A stretch of DNA of 64,000 nt, taken from positions 4,336,001-4,400,000 of the forward strand of contig NZ_LT800494.1 of NCBI RefSeq assembly GCF_900166665.1, in the 5' to 3' direction. Both the position numbers and the translations under genes were made by a program. Below, piece by piece: positions 28,300 to 36,899 of this stretch. Each line of letters opens with the position of its first letter. The stretch's first letter is position 1. Below the pieces are notes generated by a model that did no database searches, was not told the DNA's origin, and saw only the letters and a program-made list of their open reading frames with translations. Origin of the DNA: Cytobacillus gottheilii (lineage in GTDB: Bacteria > Bacillota > Bacilli > Bacillales > Cytobacillaceae).

Positions 28300-29490
28300 A
28301 TGAGGAAATTTGGCTTATTGCCGCGTATTATTATTGCTATCATTTTAGGTATAATCGCAGGAACCTTTTTACCAGAATTCATAATAAGAGTGTTTGCCAC
28401 ATTTAACAGTCTGTTCGGCAACTTTCTTGGTTTTGCCATCCCGCTTATTATTATAGGTTTTATTGCTCCTGGAATTGGTTCTATGGGCAAAGGAGCAGGA
28501 AAAATGCTTGGGATTACGACTGGTCTCGCCTACATCTCAACGATCGCAGCAGGGATTATAGCTTTTCTCGCAGCAAGTCTCCTTTATCCCGTGATGTTAA
28601 AAAATCAGAGCTTCACACAATTCGGCAACCCTGAAGAGGCTTTGCTTGAGGCATACTTCACAGTTGAGATGGCACCAGTAATGGGCGTGATGACTGCCCT
28701 CTTAATTGCTTTCACCCTTGGATTAGGTCTTACAGCGATTAAAGGAAGCACTTTACAAAATGCATTAAATGATTTTCAGGCCATTGTACAAAAACTAATC
28801 GAAAAAATCATCATCCCATTATTGCCGTTCCACATTTTTGGAATCTTCTCAAACATGACCCAGGGCGGACAAATTGGAACCATTCTGAGTGTTTTTGCAA
28901 AAGTTTTTATCATGATTATTGCTCTTCATCTTATTATATTACTCATTCAGTACACAGCTGCCGGAATTGCAGCAAACAGAAATCCATTCTATATGATCAA
29001 ACAGATGATTCCCGCCTATTTTACTGCACTTGGCACTCAATCATCCGCTTCAACAATCCCAGTCACTTTAAAGCAAGTGAAAAAGATAGGTGCCCGAGAA
29101 CAAACAGCTGACTTTTCTGTTCCATTACTGGCAACGATTCACCTTTCAGGGAGCACAATCACAATTGTCAGCTGTGCCATTGCTGTCATCATGCTTCAAG
29201 GACAAAGTATTTCCTTTATAGAGGTTCTCCCTTTCATTCTTATGCTGGGTGTTACCATGATTGCTGCACCTGGAGTCCCAGGTGGTGCTGTTATGGCGGC
29301 AATTGGATTGCTCGAATCGATGCTCGGTTTTGATGCAACAATGCTTGCCCTCATGATTGCTCTTTATTTAACACAAGATAGCTTCGGTACAGCATGTAAT
29401 GTTACTGGGGACGGAGCATTAACTGTGCTCGCAGATAAACTAGGAGGAAAATCTGCCGCGAAACACACTTCTAATTCACAGAGTGCTTAA
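28300..29490 (+). CDS. DAACS-family dicarboxylate/amino acid:cation symporter
   Basis: A 396-residue protein with about eight membrane segments and two re-entrant regions. The serine-rich loop TALGTQSSASTIPVTLKQ and the C-terminal motif QDSFGTACNVTGDGA are hallmarks of the glutamate/dicarboxylate symporter (GltP/SstT) family. It would import an acidic or small neutral amino acid with Na+ or H+; the substrate cannot be told from sequence. AGGAGG precedes the ATG. A monocistronic unit with promoter and terminator. Confidence 0.9.
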   Translation: MRKFGLLPRIIIAIILGIIAGTFLPEFIIRVFATFNSLFGNFLGFAIPLIIIGFIAPGIGSMGKGAGKMLGITTGLAYISTIAAGIIAFLAASLLYPVMLKNQSFTQFGNPEEALLEAYFTVEMAPVMGVMTALLIAFTLGLGLTAIKGSTLQNALNDFQAIVQKLIEKIIIPLLPFHIFGIFSNMTQGGQIGTILSVFAKVFIMIIALHLIILLIQYTAAGIAANRNPFYMIKQMIPAYFTALGTQSSASTIPVTLKQVKKIGAREQTADFSVPLLATIHLSGSTITIVSCAIAVIMLQGQSISFIEVLPFILMLGVTMIAAPGVPGGAVMAAIGLLESMLGFDATMLALMIALYLTQDSFGTACNVTGDGALTVLADKLGGKSAAKHTSNSQSA

Positions 29491-29504
29491 CGCTATTCAC
29501 TTAA

Positions 29505-29542
29505 AGAGGCGTAAGGAATGATCCAGATTCTTACGCCTTTTC
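29505..29542 (+). terminator. Intrinsic terminator after the DAACS gene
   Basis: AGGCGTAAG, 14-nt loop, CTTACGCCT, then TTTT. Confidence 0.85.
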
Positions 29543-29630
29543 AATTGGACATATTCAAGATTTACACAGGTGGTCGCTAAGAACAACAACGTGTTATTTA
29601 CTGACTTAATTTTTCTACTGTTAAACAGCA

Positions 29631-29656
29631 AAAAAAAAACACGCTAAGACGCGTGT
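29631..29656 (-). terminator. Intrinsic terminator after sulP-type gene
   Basis: On the minus strand ACACGC, 6-nt loop, GCGTGT, then eight T, starting at the stop codon of the SulP gene. Confidence 0.85.
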
Positions 29657-29657
29657 T

Positions 29658-31124
29658 TTAATGTCCAGATAACTTAGCACCTGGGTTATGCTGAATAGAA
29701 AGTCGCTCCATTAACTTCATGCTTGGAGAGTTCAAGCCGGTTAATTGCACTTGTTTTCCATTCTCCCGCAGTTTAATGACAATTTTATCAATCGCAGCAA
29801 CTGCAGAATCATCCCAAATATGAGCACCGCTGAAGTTAATTTCGACTTCTTTATGATCATCATATAAATCAAAGGACCCAACAAGTTCATCAACGGAGGC
29901 AAAGAATACCTGACCCGTTACAGTGTACAATTTCTTCGTCCCCTGTGTTGTGGAGGTTACCTGCACCTTTGAAATTTTCGCTACAAAGAAAATCGCACTG
30001 AGAACAATACCAGCTAAGACCCCTTTAGAAAGGTCATGTGTAACCACCGTCGTGACAGTTGTTGTTACCATGACAATCGAGTCCGTGACCGGCACCTTCG
30101 TAAGTCCTTTAATAGAAGCCCAGTCAAAGGTTCCAATGGAAACCATAAACATTACGCCTACCAGAGCCGCCATTGGGATTTGGACAACAATATCACCTAG
30201 AACAAGAATTAAAAACATTAAAAACAAACCGGCAACAAGAGCAGATAATCTTCCTCTTCCGCCTGATTTAACATTGATTACGGATTGGCCAATCATTGCA
30301 CAGCCAGCCATGCCCCCGAAAAAGCCTGTAATAATGTTGGCAATTCCCTGCCCACGGCTTTCACGATTTTTATCACTTGCTGTATCTGTCATATCATCAA
30401 CGATTGATGCTGTCAGAAGAGATTCCAGCAACCCTACAATTGCCAAAGCAATCGAATACGGGAAAATAATCTGCAGTGTTTCAAAAGTAAACGGCACATC
30501 TGGAATCAGAAATCCAGGAAGCGAAGATGTGATTGCTCCCATATCACCAACTGTACGTACACCACTATTAGTCATAAGTGCAATAATGGTAATCACTATG
30601 ATTGCCACTAGCGGAGATGGTATAGCAGTTGTGATTCTTGGGAAAAGATAAATAATGGCTAATGCTCCTGCAACCATAGCATACATCACCCAAGTTGCAT
30701 CGACGAATTGGTCAAGCTGCGCCATAAAAATCAAAATTGCTAAGGCATTTACAAAACCAATCATGACAGAACGGGGAATGAACTTCATAAACCGCGAAAG
30801 TTTAAATACCCCAAACAGAATTTGCAGAACACCTGTTAAAATCGTTGCCGCAAATAAATATTGCAAACCATGATCAGCAACAAGTGTTACCATTAACAAA
30901 GCCATTGCTCCGGTAGCAGCTGAGATCATCCCTGGTCTGCCTCCAACAATAGCGATCGTGACAGCGATACAGAAGGAAGCGTACAAACCAACCATTGGGT
31001 CAACACCCGCAATAATTGAAAAGGCGATTGCTTCTGGAATTAGGGCAAGCGCCACAACAATTCCGGACAGAATATCACCTCGCACATTTCCAAGCCATTG
31101 TTCTTTCATTGATAATACTCTCAA
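29658..31124 (-). CDS. SulP-family inorganic anion transporter
   Basis: A 488-residue protein with about 11-12 membrane segments. It starts [20 protein letters not shown] with the family's [14 protein letters not shown] motif, and a C-terminal STAS domain (about residues 395-485; [20 protein letters not shown]) follows. It would carry sulfate or bicarbonate, possibly with Na+; the substrate is unresolved. Start: a TTG at 31124 has GAGGTGG 4 nt upstream, whereas the ATG five codons on has none, so I keep TTG. Confidence 0.9.
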   Translation of the reverse strand: MRVLSMKEQWLGNVRGDILSGIVVALALIPEAIAFSIIAGVDPMVGLYASFCIAVTIAIVGGRPGMISAATGAMALLMVTLVADHGLQYLFAATILTGVLQILFGVFKLSRFMKFIPRSVMIGFVNALAILIFMAQLDQFVDATWVMYAMVAGALAIIYLFPRITTAIPSPLVAIIVITIIALMTNSGVRTVGDMGAITSSLPGFLIPDVPFTFETLQIIFPYSIALAIVGLLESLLTASIVDDMTDTASDKNRESRGQGIANIITGFFGGMAGCAMIGQSVINVKSGGRGRLSALVAGLFLMFLILVLGDIVVQIPMAALVGVMFMVSIGTFDWASIKGLTKVPVTDSIVMVTTTVTTVVTHDLSKGVLAGIVLSAIFFVAKISKVQVTSTTQGTKKLYTVTGQVFFASVDELVGSFDLYDDHKEVEINFSGAHIWDDSAVAAIDKIVIKLRENGKQVQLTGLNSPSMKLMERLSIQHNPGAKLSGH

Positions 31125-31361
31125 TATTCCACCTCATTTTTTATTTGTAAGTGTATAAAAGAAGAGCACAAAAAAGCGAACAGACAAAATAACAACACCT
31201 TTCATAGATGAAAAAAGTGCTGCACCCTTTATTCGCAAACTCAGTGTTAGATTAGCTGTTATAATAAGGATCACGGCATTTAAGTCCAGTTAAAAGCACT
31301 CTTTTTGCTTCTAAACATTGAACATAAAGACTAGCCTGCTAGGCAAGGATTAGCTTTGCCA

Positions 31362-31382
31362 TTATACTTTCTGAAAGTATAA
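31362..31382. promoter_or_regulatory. Perfect 10-bp inverted repeat overlapping a -10 box
   Basis: TTATACTTTC (31362-31371), one base, GAAAGTATAA (31373-31382). Read on the minus strand the right arm ends in GTATAAT, a consensus -10 hexamer. This looks like a repressor or activator site in the long leader of the SulP gene. The regulator is unknown. Confidence 0.55.
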
Positions 31383-31439
31383 CAATAGATAAGTTCCTTA
31401 AAATAGTGCTTCTCAAATACACTTACTTTTTATTTAGTT

Positions 31440-31462
31440 GACGTCGAACTCTCATCGACGTC
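31440..31462. other. Hairpin GACGTCGA/TCGACGTC upstream of the SulP gene
   Basis: Perfect 8-bp arms with a 7-nt spacer (31448-31454). It is GC-rich within very AT-rich DNA and has no T-run. It may be a protein-binding dyad; the function is unknown. Confidence 0.4.
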
Positions 31463-31613
31463 GGGGCCGTTAAAAACATATGTATCATATCATACAATTA
31501 ATAATTTACAAGTTCCGTGTAAGCGGTTAAATATATTATTCTCTTCTTTTATTGCAGTTTTTCTCTAATATTCTATCAAACAATATAAACAACTTAATTT
31601 TGACAATATAAAT

Positions 31614-31938
31614 AAAAAAGAGACTGGGACAAAACAAAAATAAATTTCTAAAACACGAACATTCATAGTCATGGTTTGCGAGTTTACATAAGCCCGTTCC
31701 ATTGCGCTGCGGACCCCCGCTTTCCGTGGGGAGGAAGCTGAGCCTCCTCGAAGCAAAACTTCTGCGGCGGCTCACCCTTTCCTATATTGCCCACAGGAGT
31801 CGAGGATTCTCCGCTCCATTTCACTCATGTTAATAAAATTATTTTATAATTATAAATAAAAAACCGAATGATTAGAAAGATGGACTTCCTAACCATTCGG
31901 TTCCAAAAGTGTGTTAAATACTTATGTCACAGCCTCTT
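31614..31938. repeat. Terminal-inverted-repeat element, copy 2 (~325 bp)
   Basis: Left end AAAAGAGACTGGGACA (31616-31631), right end TGTCACAGCCTCTT (31925-31938), inverted copies of each other. The interior is highly similar to the element at 20472-20801, including GCTTTCCGTGGGGAGG, CCACAGGAGTCGAGGAT and the terminator near the right end. The element's last bases overlap the stop codon TAA of the VOC gene (TAAGAGGCTG on the minus strand). No coding capacity. Confidence 0.85.
31856..31902 (-). terminator. Intrinsic terminator inside repeat copy 2
   Basis: On the minus strand AACCGAATGGTTAG pairs with CTAATCATTCGGTT, then TTTTATTT. It is the only terminator candidate after the cobalamin/VOC genes. 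Confidence 0.85.
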
Positions 31939-32320
31939 AGCCTACTGGCGTACATATTTCGATGTAGTGACCATCTGGGTCTTCCACATAAGCAACCTTT
32001 TGCCCCCACGGCTTTTCAACTGGTTCAAGAAGGACCGGTACACCTGCAGCTCTTAATTTTTCAATCATCATCTCTACATTTTCTGTCACAAATCCAAGTT
32101 CAAACGTTTGCTCTTTTCTCAGCTCATCAGGTATCGGGAGTTTTGTGATGGCACGGCCATCTTCACGGGTGTTAAAGGCTAAAATCGTATTTCCTGTTTC
32201 AAACTCAATATAAGTACCAATTTCATTTCTTAATGTTAAACCAAGCAGCTCTTGATAAAAATGTTTTGTTTTACTTAGATCTAAGCTATATAAAATAACA
32301 TATCCAAGTTTTAAATTCAT
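31937..32320 (-). CDS. VOC-family (glyoxalase/bleomycin-resistance fold) protein
   Basis: A 127-residue single-domain VOC protein: two beta-alpha-beta-beta-beta modules, starting [23 protein letters not shown] and ending [17 protein letters not shown], with the conserved C-terminal Glu. The ATG at 32320 is 8 nt after AAAGGAG. The stop codon abuts the repeat element downstream. The substrate is unknown. It follows the adenosyltransferase by about 60 nt and might be cotranscribed. Confidence 0.88.
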   Translation of the reverse strand: MNLKLGYVILYSLDLSKTKHFYQELLGLTLRNEIGTYIEFETGNTILAFNTREDGRAITKLPIPDELRKEQTFELGFVTENVEMMIEKLRAAGVPVLLEPVEKPWGQKVAYVEDPDGHYIEICTPVG

Positions 32321-32381
32321 TTTGACCGCTCCTTTAATCACTTTATAATGAAGAAGACGTTTTTTGGAATGGTTTTATTGA

Positions 32382-32960
32382 TTAATTATTTCTTGTTTTA
32401 CCCTTAAATACATTTGCACTGCGGGCATACTCAACATCCTTAACGTTCAGTCGAAAATTCACTACCCGCGCAAGAGCAAAGAAATAATCAGATAATCGAT
32501 TTATATAGGGTAATGCTGCAGGAGAAATTTCCGGATCTGCTTTTGCCAGCGTGACAACAAGGCGCTCGGCTCTTCTTGTTACTGTGCGGGCGATATGTAT
32601 GGTTGCGGAAGCAGGCGAGCCGCCAGGCAATATGAATTTTTCCAGTGTTGGCGCTTCTTCGATAAACTGATCAATTCTGCCTTCAAGATATTCGACTGCT
32701 GCAGCATCAAGCTTAGACTCTTTATTTACTGTTACATTAGCTAAATCTCCGCCACAATCAAACAACTCATGCTGAATTTTTTCAAGATCATCTAGAACAT
32801 CGCGAAAAAGAGAATCATCAAGCTGTGTCATTGCTTGTCCAACAAAACAGTTTACTTCATCAACAGTACCATATGCCTCAACGCGTATATCATCCTTTTC
32901 CACTCTGCCGCCAATAACACTTGTTTTTCCTTTGTCACCCGTTTTCGTATATAGAAGCAT
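32382..32960 (-). CDS. yvqK: Cob(I)alamin adenosyltransferase, PduO type (YvqK)
   Basis: A 192-residue protein starting TKTGDKGKTSVIGG, the PduO ATP-binding motif, with RAERLVVTLAK in the C-terminal helix bundle. It transfers the adenosyl group of ATP to cob(I)alamin. B. subtilis YvqK has 193 residues and also belongs to the yvrC-yvrB-yvrA-yvqK cobalamin operon. AAAGGGG is 8 nt before the ATG. It is 75 nt downstream of the ATPase-CbiZ gene. Confidence 0.93.
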   Translation of the reverse strand: MLLYTKTGDKGKTSVIGGRVEKDDIRVEAYGTVDEVNCFVGQAMTQLDDSLFRDVLDDLEKIQHELFDCGGDLANVTVNKESKLDAAAVEYLEGRIDQFIEEAPTLEKFILPGGSPASATIHIARTVTRRAERLVVTLAKADPEISPAALPYINRLSDYFFALARVVNFRLNVKDVEYARSANVFKGKTRNN

Positions 32961-33035
32961 CCCTTTATCCCCTTTATATTCATTATTTTTTATTTAACTT
33001 CCTGCAGCTGGTAAGTCGAACCACTAGATTGTTCT

Positions 33036-34436
33036 TCAACAGAAAGGGCCATTTATCCTCTTTAAACTTTTCATCATCGCATCAGTTGTGCATTCATAAA
33101 TTCCTTGGCTGATTAACTTGCCCAGAGGAGAGATCCGCGCTGCTGAAGTTAGTGTCTCTCCCTGCTGAGTGCCTGCAATTAAAATGCTTTCATTCGTCAA
33201 ATCAAATTCTTGGAATTGTTCAAGCGCTTTTACCTTCGCTTCTGTTGCTGTTATAATACTTTGAATATAAACTTCGTCTGAAAACATTCCGTTTATAAAA
33301 ATCCATGTATTTATACCATACTCAATAGACACATCTGCTATTACCACTGTAAAGACCGAAAAACCTTCCCCTTCAAATAATGCATAGCTGGCATCCTCCG
33401 GTTTACCAGCTGAAATCATTCCGATCGTTTCTCCCGCTTCAAAGCCCTTGGTTATTATATAGTCTTCCATTTCAGCCGAACATTTTATTGGGGATTGTTT
33501 TGTATGCCAATTGACAAAGGAGCGGTTCCAGCCGATTCCAGAGCCCGACACACCAGATGCTAAGGTTTTAAGATAGAAAGGCGATTGTAATGAGAACTGG
33601 CCTTGTTCAATCGTTAAATGCTCTGCTCCTATCTTTCTTGAACTCCTTTCATCCTGCATTCCTTCCGACAACAGAACCATCTGGGGTGCAGGGACAAACG
33701 GATGTGGCTGTTTTTTTATTTCCGTCTCATAAACGGAGGAAATGACCTCTTCTCTCAACACTCCATATGGCACATCATCCTTCAGCAGCTGGCCAGCATC
33801 CATCAGCAATAACCGATCACAATAAAGGCCAGATAAATTAAGATCGTGGAATATTGAAATGACTGTTAAGCCCTGTTTTTTTGTTAAAACTTGCAGCAGA
33901 TCCAATAAATCTTTTTGGAAGGATAGATCCAGGTGATTGGTTGGTTCATCAAGCAATAAAATCTCCGGCTCCTGCGCTAATGCCTGTGCCAAAAACACAC
34001 GCTGACGTTCCCCTCCTGAAAGATGCTGCAATTGCTCATCCGCATAACGGCTTATGCCTGTCAGGTCCATTGCCTCAGCCACAATCTGTTCATCCTTATC
34101 AGTTAATGCTTGGAACCAGCCCTTTTGATGAGCGTAGCGCCCGAGGGAAACTGTCTCTTTAACTGAGTAGGAAAAGTGATCTTCGGAGTGCTGAGATAAC
34201 ACAGCAATCACTTTGGCCAGCTCTTTAGGACTAAAAGATTCAAGGCTTTTCCCTTTTATAAAAATATCTCCAGCTGCGACTTTATGTACTCCACTTAACA
34301 TTTTCAAAAGCGTCGTTTTTCCGCTTCCATTCGGCCCAATGATGCCAAGCAATTCACCTTTTTCGACTTCAAAGCTAATATTCTGAACTAAGAACTGATT
34401 GGCATACCCGCCTGTAACGCTTCGAACACTAATCAC
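33036..34436 (-). CDS. yvrA: Cobalamin ABC transporter ATPase fused to CbiZ amidohydrolase (YvrA)
   Basis: A 466-residue fusion. Residues about 1-255 are a BtuD/FecE-type ATPase (Walker A GPNGSGKTT, signature LSGGERQR, Walker B ILLLDEP, switch His IFHDLN). Residues about 265-460 are a CbiZ adenosylcobinamide amidohydrolase domain (VSGSGIGWNRSFVN, ITATEAKVKALEQ). CbiZ cleaves adenosylcobinamide or pseudo-B12 so that the corrinoid can be remodelled. B. subtilis YvrA has the same fusion. GTG start, 2 nt after the permease stop. Confidence 0.92.
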   Translation of the reverse strand: MISVRSVTGGYANQFLVQNISFEVEKGELLGIIGPNGSGKTTLLKMLSGVHKVAAGDIFIKGKSLESFSPKELAKVIAVLSQHSEDHFSYSVKETVSLGRYAHQKGWFQALTDKDEQIVAEAMDLTGISRYADEQLQHLSGGERQRVFLAQALAQEPEILLLDEPTNHLDLSFQKDLLDLLQVLTKKQGLTVISIFHDLNLSGLYCDRLLLMDAGQLLKDDVPYGVLREEVISSVYETEIKKQPHPFVPAPQMVLLSEGMQDERSSRKIGAEHLTIEQGQFSLQSPFYLKTLASGVSGSGIGWNRSFVNWHTKQSPIKCSAEMEDYIITKGFEAGETIGMISAGKPEDASYALFEGEGFSVFTVVIADVSIEYGINTWIFINGMFSDEVYIQSIITATEAKVKALEQFQEFDLTNESILIAGTQQGETLTSAARISPLGKLISQGIYECTTDAMMKSLKRINGPFC

Positions 34437-34438
34437 AT

Positions 34439-35488
34439 CTATCCTCTTCTTTCAGATCGTCTTTTCATTAAAATAACTGCAAACACAGGGGCACCAATTA
34501 ATGCCGTAATCACACCAATCGGCAGTTCCGCAGGAGAAATAATTGTTCGTGCAAGCAAATCTGCAAGAATTAAAAAGCCGCTGCCTGTCAGCATGGATAA
34601 AAGCAGCAAATGGCGATGATCCGGCCCCCAAATGAGCCTAGTCAAATGCGGAATTACCAGACCTACAAATCCAATTGTTCCTGAAACTGCTACAGCACCA
34701 CCCGTTAAGATTGAGCCTCCGATTAAAATGAGCATCTTCTTTCTCTGTACATTTACTCCGATATGAAAAGCACGCTCTTCTCCAAATGACATCGCATTGA
34801 GCTCATGGCTGCTACTTAATAAGATCGCTGAGCCTATGATCAAAAAAGGCAGCAGAATCAATACATAATCCCAGCCCCTCATAGAAACGCTGCCAAGCAG
34901 CCAGCCGATGATTTGGCGAAGCTCGTCACCTGTTAACGCAATCATCAGCGAAATCATTGCCCCTAAAAATGAGCTAAAAATAATGCCAGTTAAGATAATG
35001 GTCTCCACCCTCATTGCACGGTCTATTTGCCGGGCAAACATAAGCACAAATAAGATGGTGATAAAAGCAAACCCAATGCTTAATATCGGCAATGTAAAAA
35101 GCCCTGCTGCAGGTATTGTTATTCCAAAAAACAAAGTCATCACAGCACCGACAGAAGCCCCAGAAGATACCCCTAATGTATAAGGGTCTGCCAATGGGTT
35201 TCTTAATAAACCTTGAAATGCCGCTCCCGCTATGGCAAGTGAGGCACCTACCAGCCCGGCCAGCACCACGCGAGGCAGGCGGATATTCATGACGATATTC
35301 TCAAACAAGGGATTGACACCGTCTGGCTTATAATGAAAGATCTCTGCTCCGATGATCTGCACAATTTGCAGGATCGGCACTGAAACACTGCCAATGGAAA
35401 CACCAAGCAGGATTGAAACTATCAAAAACGACGCAGCCAGTAAATAGGCCAGTCCCTTATTTCTTAAAAACTTTCGAATGGATAGCAT
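34439..35488 (-). CDS. yvrB: BtuC/FecCD-family cobalamin or siderophore ABC permease (YvrB)
   Basis: A 349-residue permease with about ten membrane segments. Signature parts are NPLADPYTLGVSSGASVGAV and GTIGFVGLVIPHLTRLIWGPDHR, the coupling-helix region of the BtuC family. The adjacent ATPase-CbiZ fusion makes a corrinoid substrate most likely. GAGAGG precedes the ATG. The expected binding-protein gene (yvrC/btuF) is missing upstream. Confidence 0.9.
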   Translation of the reverse strand: MLSIRKFLRNKGLAYLLAASFLIVSILLGVSIGSVSVPILQIVQIIGAEIFHYKPDGVNPLFENIVMNIRLPRVVLAGLVGASLAIAGAAFQGLLRNPLADPYTLGVSSGASVGAVMTLFFGITIPAAGLFTLPILSIGFAFITILFVLMFARQIDRAMRVETIILTGIIFSSFLGAMISLMIALTGDELRQIIGWLLGSVSMRGWDYVLILLPFLIIGSAILLSSSHELNAMSFGEERAFHIGVNVQRKKMLILIGGSILTGGAVAVSGTIGFVGLVIPHLTRLIWGPDHRHLLLLSMLTGSGFLILADLLARTIISPAELPIGVITALIGAPVFAVILMKRRSERRG

Positions 35489-35527
35489 GCGTACCTCTCT
35501 CTGCCTTTTTGAAAGCTTGTTAGGAAT

Positions 35528-35561
35528 GAAAAAAACACCTCCGCAGCTATTCCGGAGATGT
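35528..35561 (-). terminator. Terminator-like hairpin upstream of yvrB
   Basis: On the minus strand ACATCTCCG, 9-nt loop, CGGAGGTGT, then TTTTTT. It lies 160 nt after the stop of the upstream gene and 40 nt before yvrB. It may end the upstream transcript or act as an attenuator; a competing upstream GGAGA (TTATGGAGAACC) could pair with the left arm. Confidence 0.75.
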
Positions 35562-35720
35562 CAGTATACAGATATGGTTCTCCATAAACTGCTTGCCGCA
35601 ATTGTGCTTAAGCATTGTAGAGAATTAAGCAGCGCTCTAATGCCGTCACATTTCATGAAATGAATAATATCCATAGCATCTCATTATTTCCTCAGTAAGA
35701 CAAGTTAAGTGAGCTAACGA

Positions 35721-36500
35721 TTAACTGCTATAGATTCGCCATTCTCTCGTCTTCTTGTCAATTACAAGCTTGGCTTCACATTTTCTCTTTTTTGAAGCTT
35801 CTTCATATTCATCCATCATATTGTCCATATTAACAAAGTCACCAATTACCCATATAGGCACTTCGATACGAGTCCGATTTTGTGCCATATCTTTAATTGA
35901 TAAGACAATGCCTTCTTTCATCAAAGGTCTTAAATCCTTTAAGACCTCGCGCGGGATAACCGGATATGTTTTTTTCCGCTTAAATCCAAGCAGGGTTTTC
36001 TCAATTTTAATTTGTTCTAGTTTTCCTGGCAGACAATCACCAAGCATGTTATAGAAGTTTTGCATATCACGATAATATGTTTTGTTAAGCCAGCCATCAT
36101 CATGCGCCAAATAAACAAAACGATTGCTTAAGATATTATAAAATGGCTGTCTCAGGTGCTCCTTTGTATGTCCAAGGTATAGAAGCTCTGCTAACACTTG
36201 ACCCGGCAGCTCGTTTAAGGCTTCTACCTCTTCAAAATCAATCCAGCAAAAATCACCATATGAATACACATCATCATTTACTAATTTTGAAAGCTTTTCT
36301 TTCGTGACAAAATCCAGCATCGTATGCACGTGGAATTCACCATGATCAAAGTTGTGTTTTAAAAGCAAAAGGTGATTAAAGGAATCGGATAATGACTGTG
36401 AGAATTCGGCAAATTCAATTCCATATGTCATCACATATTGCTCTTGTTCATTTAACAAAATATAAACGAGATCCCGAATATCCTGATTTTTCTTCTTCAT
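35721..36500 (-). CDS. Conserved hypothetical protein, ~260 aa
   Basis: I do not recognise this 259-residue protein. It is soluble, without signal peptide or membrane segment. It contains acidic and aromatic-rich stretches (DDVYSYGDFCWIDFEEVEAL, HDDGWLNKTYYRDMQNFYNML) and ends with a positively charged strand (KCEAKLVIDKKTREWRIYSS). GGGGG lies upstream of the ATG. It is monocistronic, possibly ended by the hairpin at 35528-35561. No function is proposed. Confidence 0.75.
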   Translation of the reverse strand: MKKKNQDIRDLVYILLNEQEQYVMTYGIEFAEFSQSLSDSFNHLLLLKHNFDHGEFHVHTMLDFVTKEKLSKLVNDDVYSYGDFCWIDFEEVEALNELPGQVLAELLYLGHTKEHLRQPFYNILSNRFVYLAHDDGWLNKTYYRDMQNFYNMLGDCLPGKLEQIKIEKTLLGFKRKKTYPVIPREVLKDLRPLMKEGIVLSIKDMAQNRTRIEVPIWVIGDFVNMDNMMDEYEEASKKRKCEAKLVIDKKTREWRIYSS

Positions 36501-36890
36501 ACATGTAACCCCCGGGTAAATAAAAATACGAATAGCTCTCTGTATTCATAGTGGCAAAATGATAGATTTCAAACACCAAGCTTCAGCAGCCTTCTAAATG
36601 GGTATATTTAAAACAGGTCACATACATATGATCGCACTACTTCTATTTATGAGCATACAATACACATAAGAAACTTGTTTAAATTTGGAAATACCATATT
36701 TTAATTATCTTCATTTTAGCAAAAAGGCACAAAAATTGCTTATTAAAAAAATATTACAATTCAGATTTAAAATTCTTTTTTAGGTAAGCGGTTGCCGCCA
36801 TTCCATATAACTCTTTTATTTCTTATAATGTAAACAGAATATAAGCAGGCGAAGATATGTTATACTCTAATAATTTCTGCAGAAAGGGGC
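36501..36890. other. Divergent intergenic region before mgtE
   Basis: About 390 nt, AT-rich. The only promoter-like feature near mgtE is the extended -10 TGTTATACT at about 36860-36868. I looked for an M-box magnesium riboswitch, expected before many mgtE genes, and saw none of its conserved blocks. Confidence 0.45.
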
Positions 36891-36899
36891 GTGACGATT

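Larger units (their letters stand above)
31125..31613. other. Upstream region of the SulP gene
   Basis: About 490 nt with no supported gene. On the minus strand it contains a perfect dyad overlapping a TATAAT (31362-31382) and a second hairpin at 31440-31462, both likely regulatory. The rest is AT-rich. Confidence 0.5.

Noticed and set aside
35489..35720. Cobalamin riboswitch before yvrB
   Set aside because: The B12-box and the other conserved blocks of this riboswitch are absent; only a terminator-like hairpin is seen.
36501..36890. M-box magnesium riboswitch before mgtE
   Set aside because: None of the conserved M-box sequence blocks could be found in the 390-nt upstream region.
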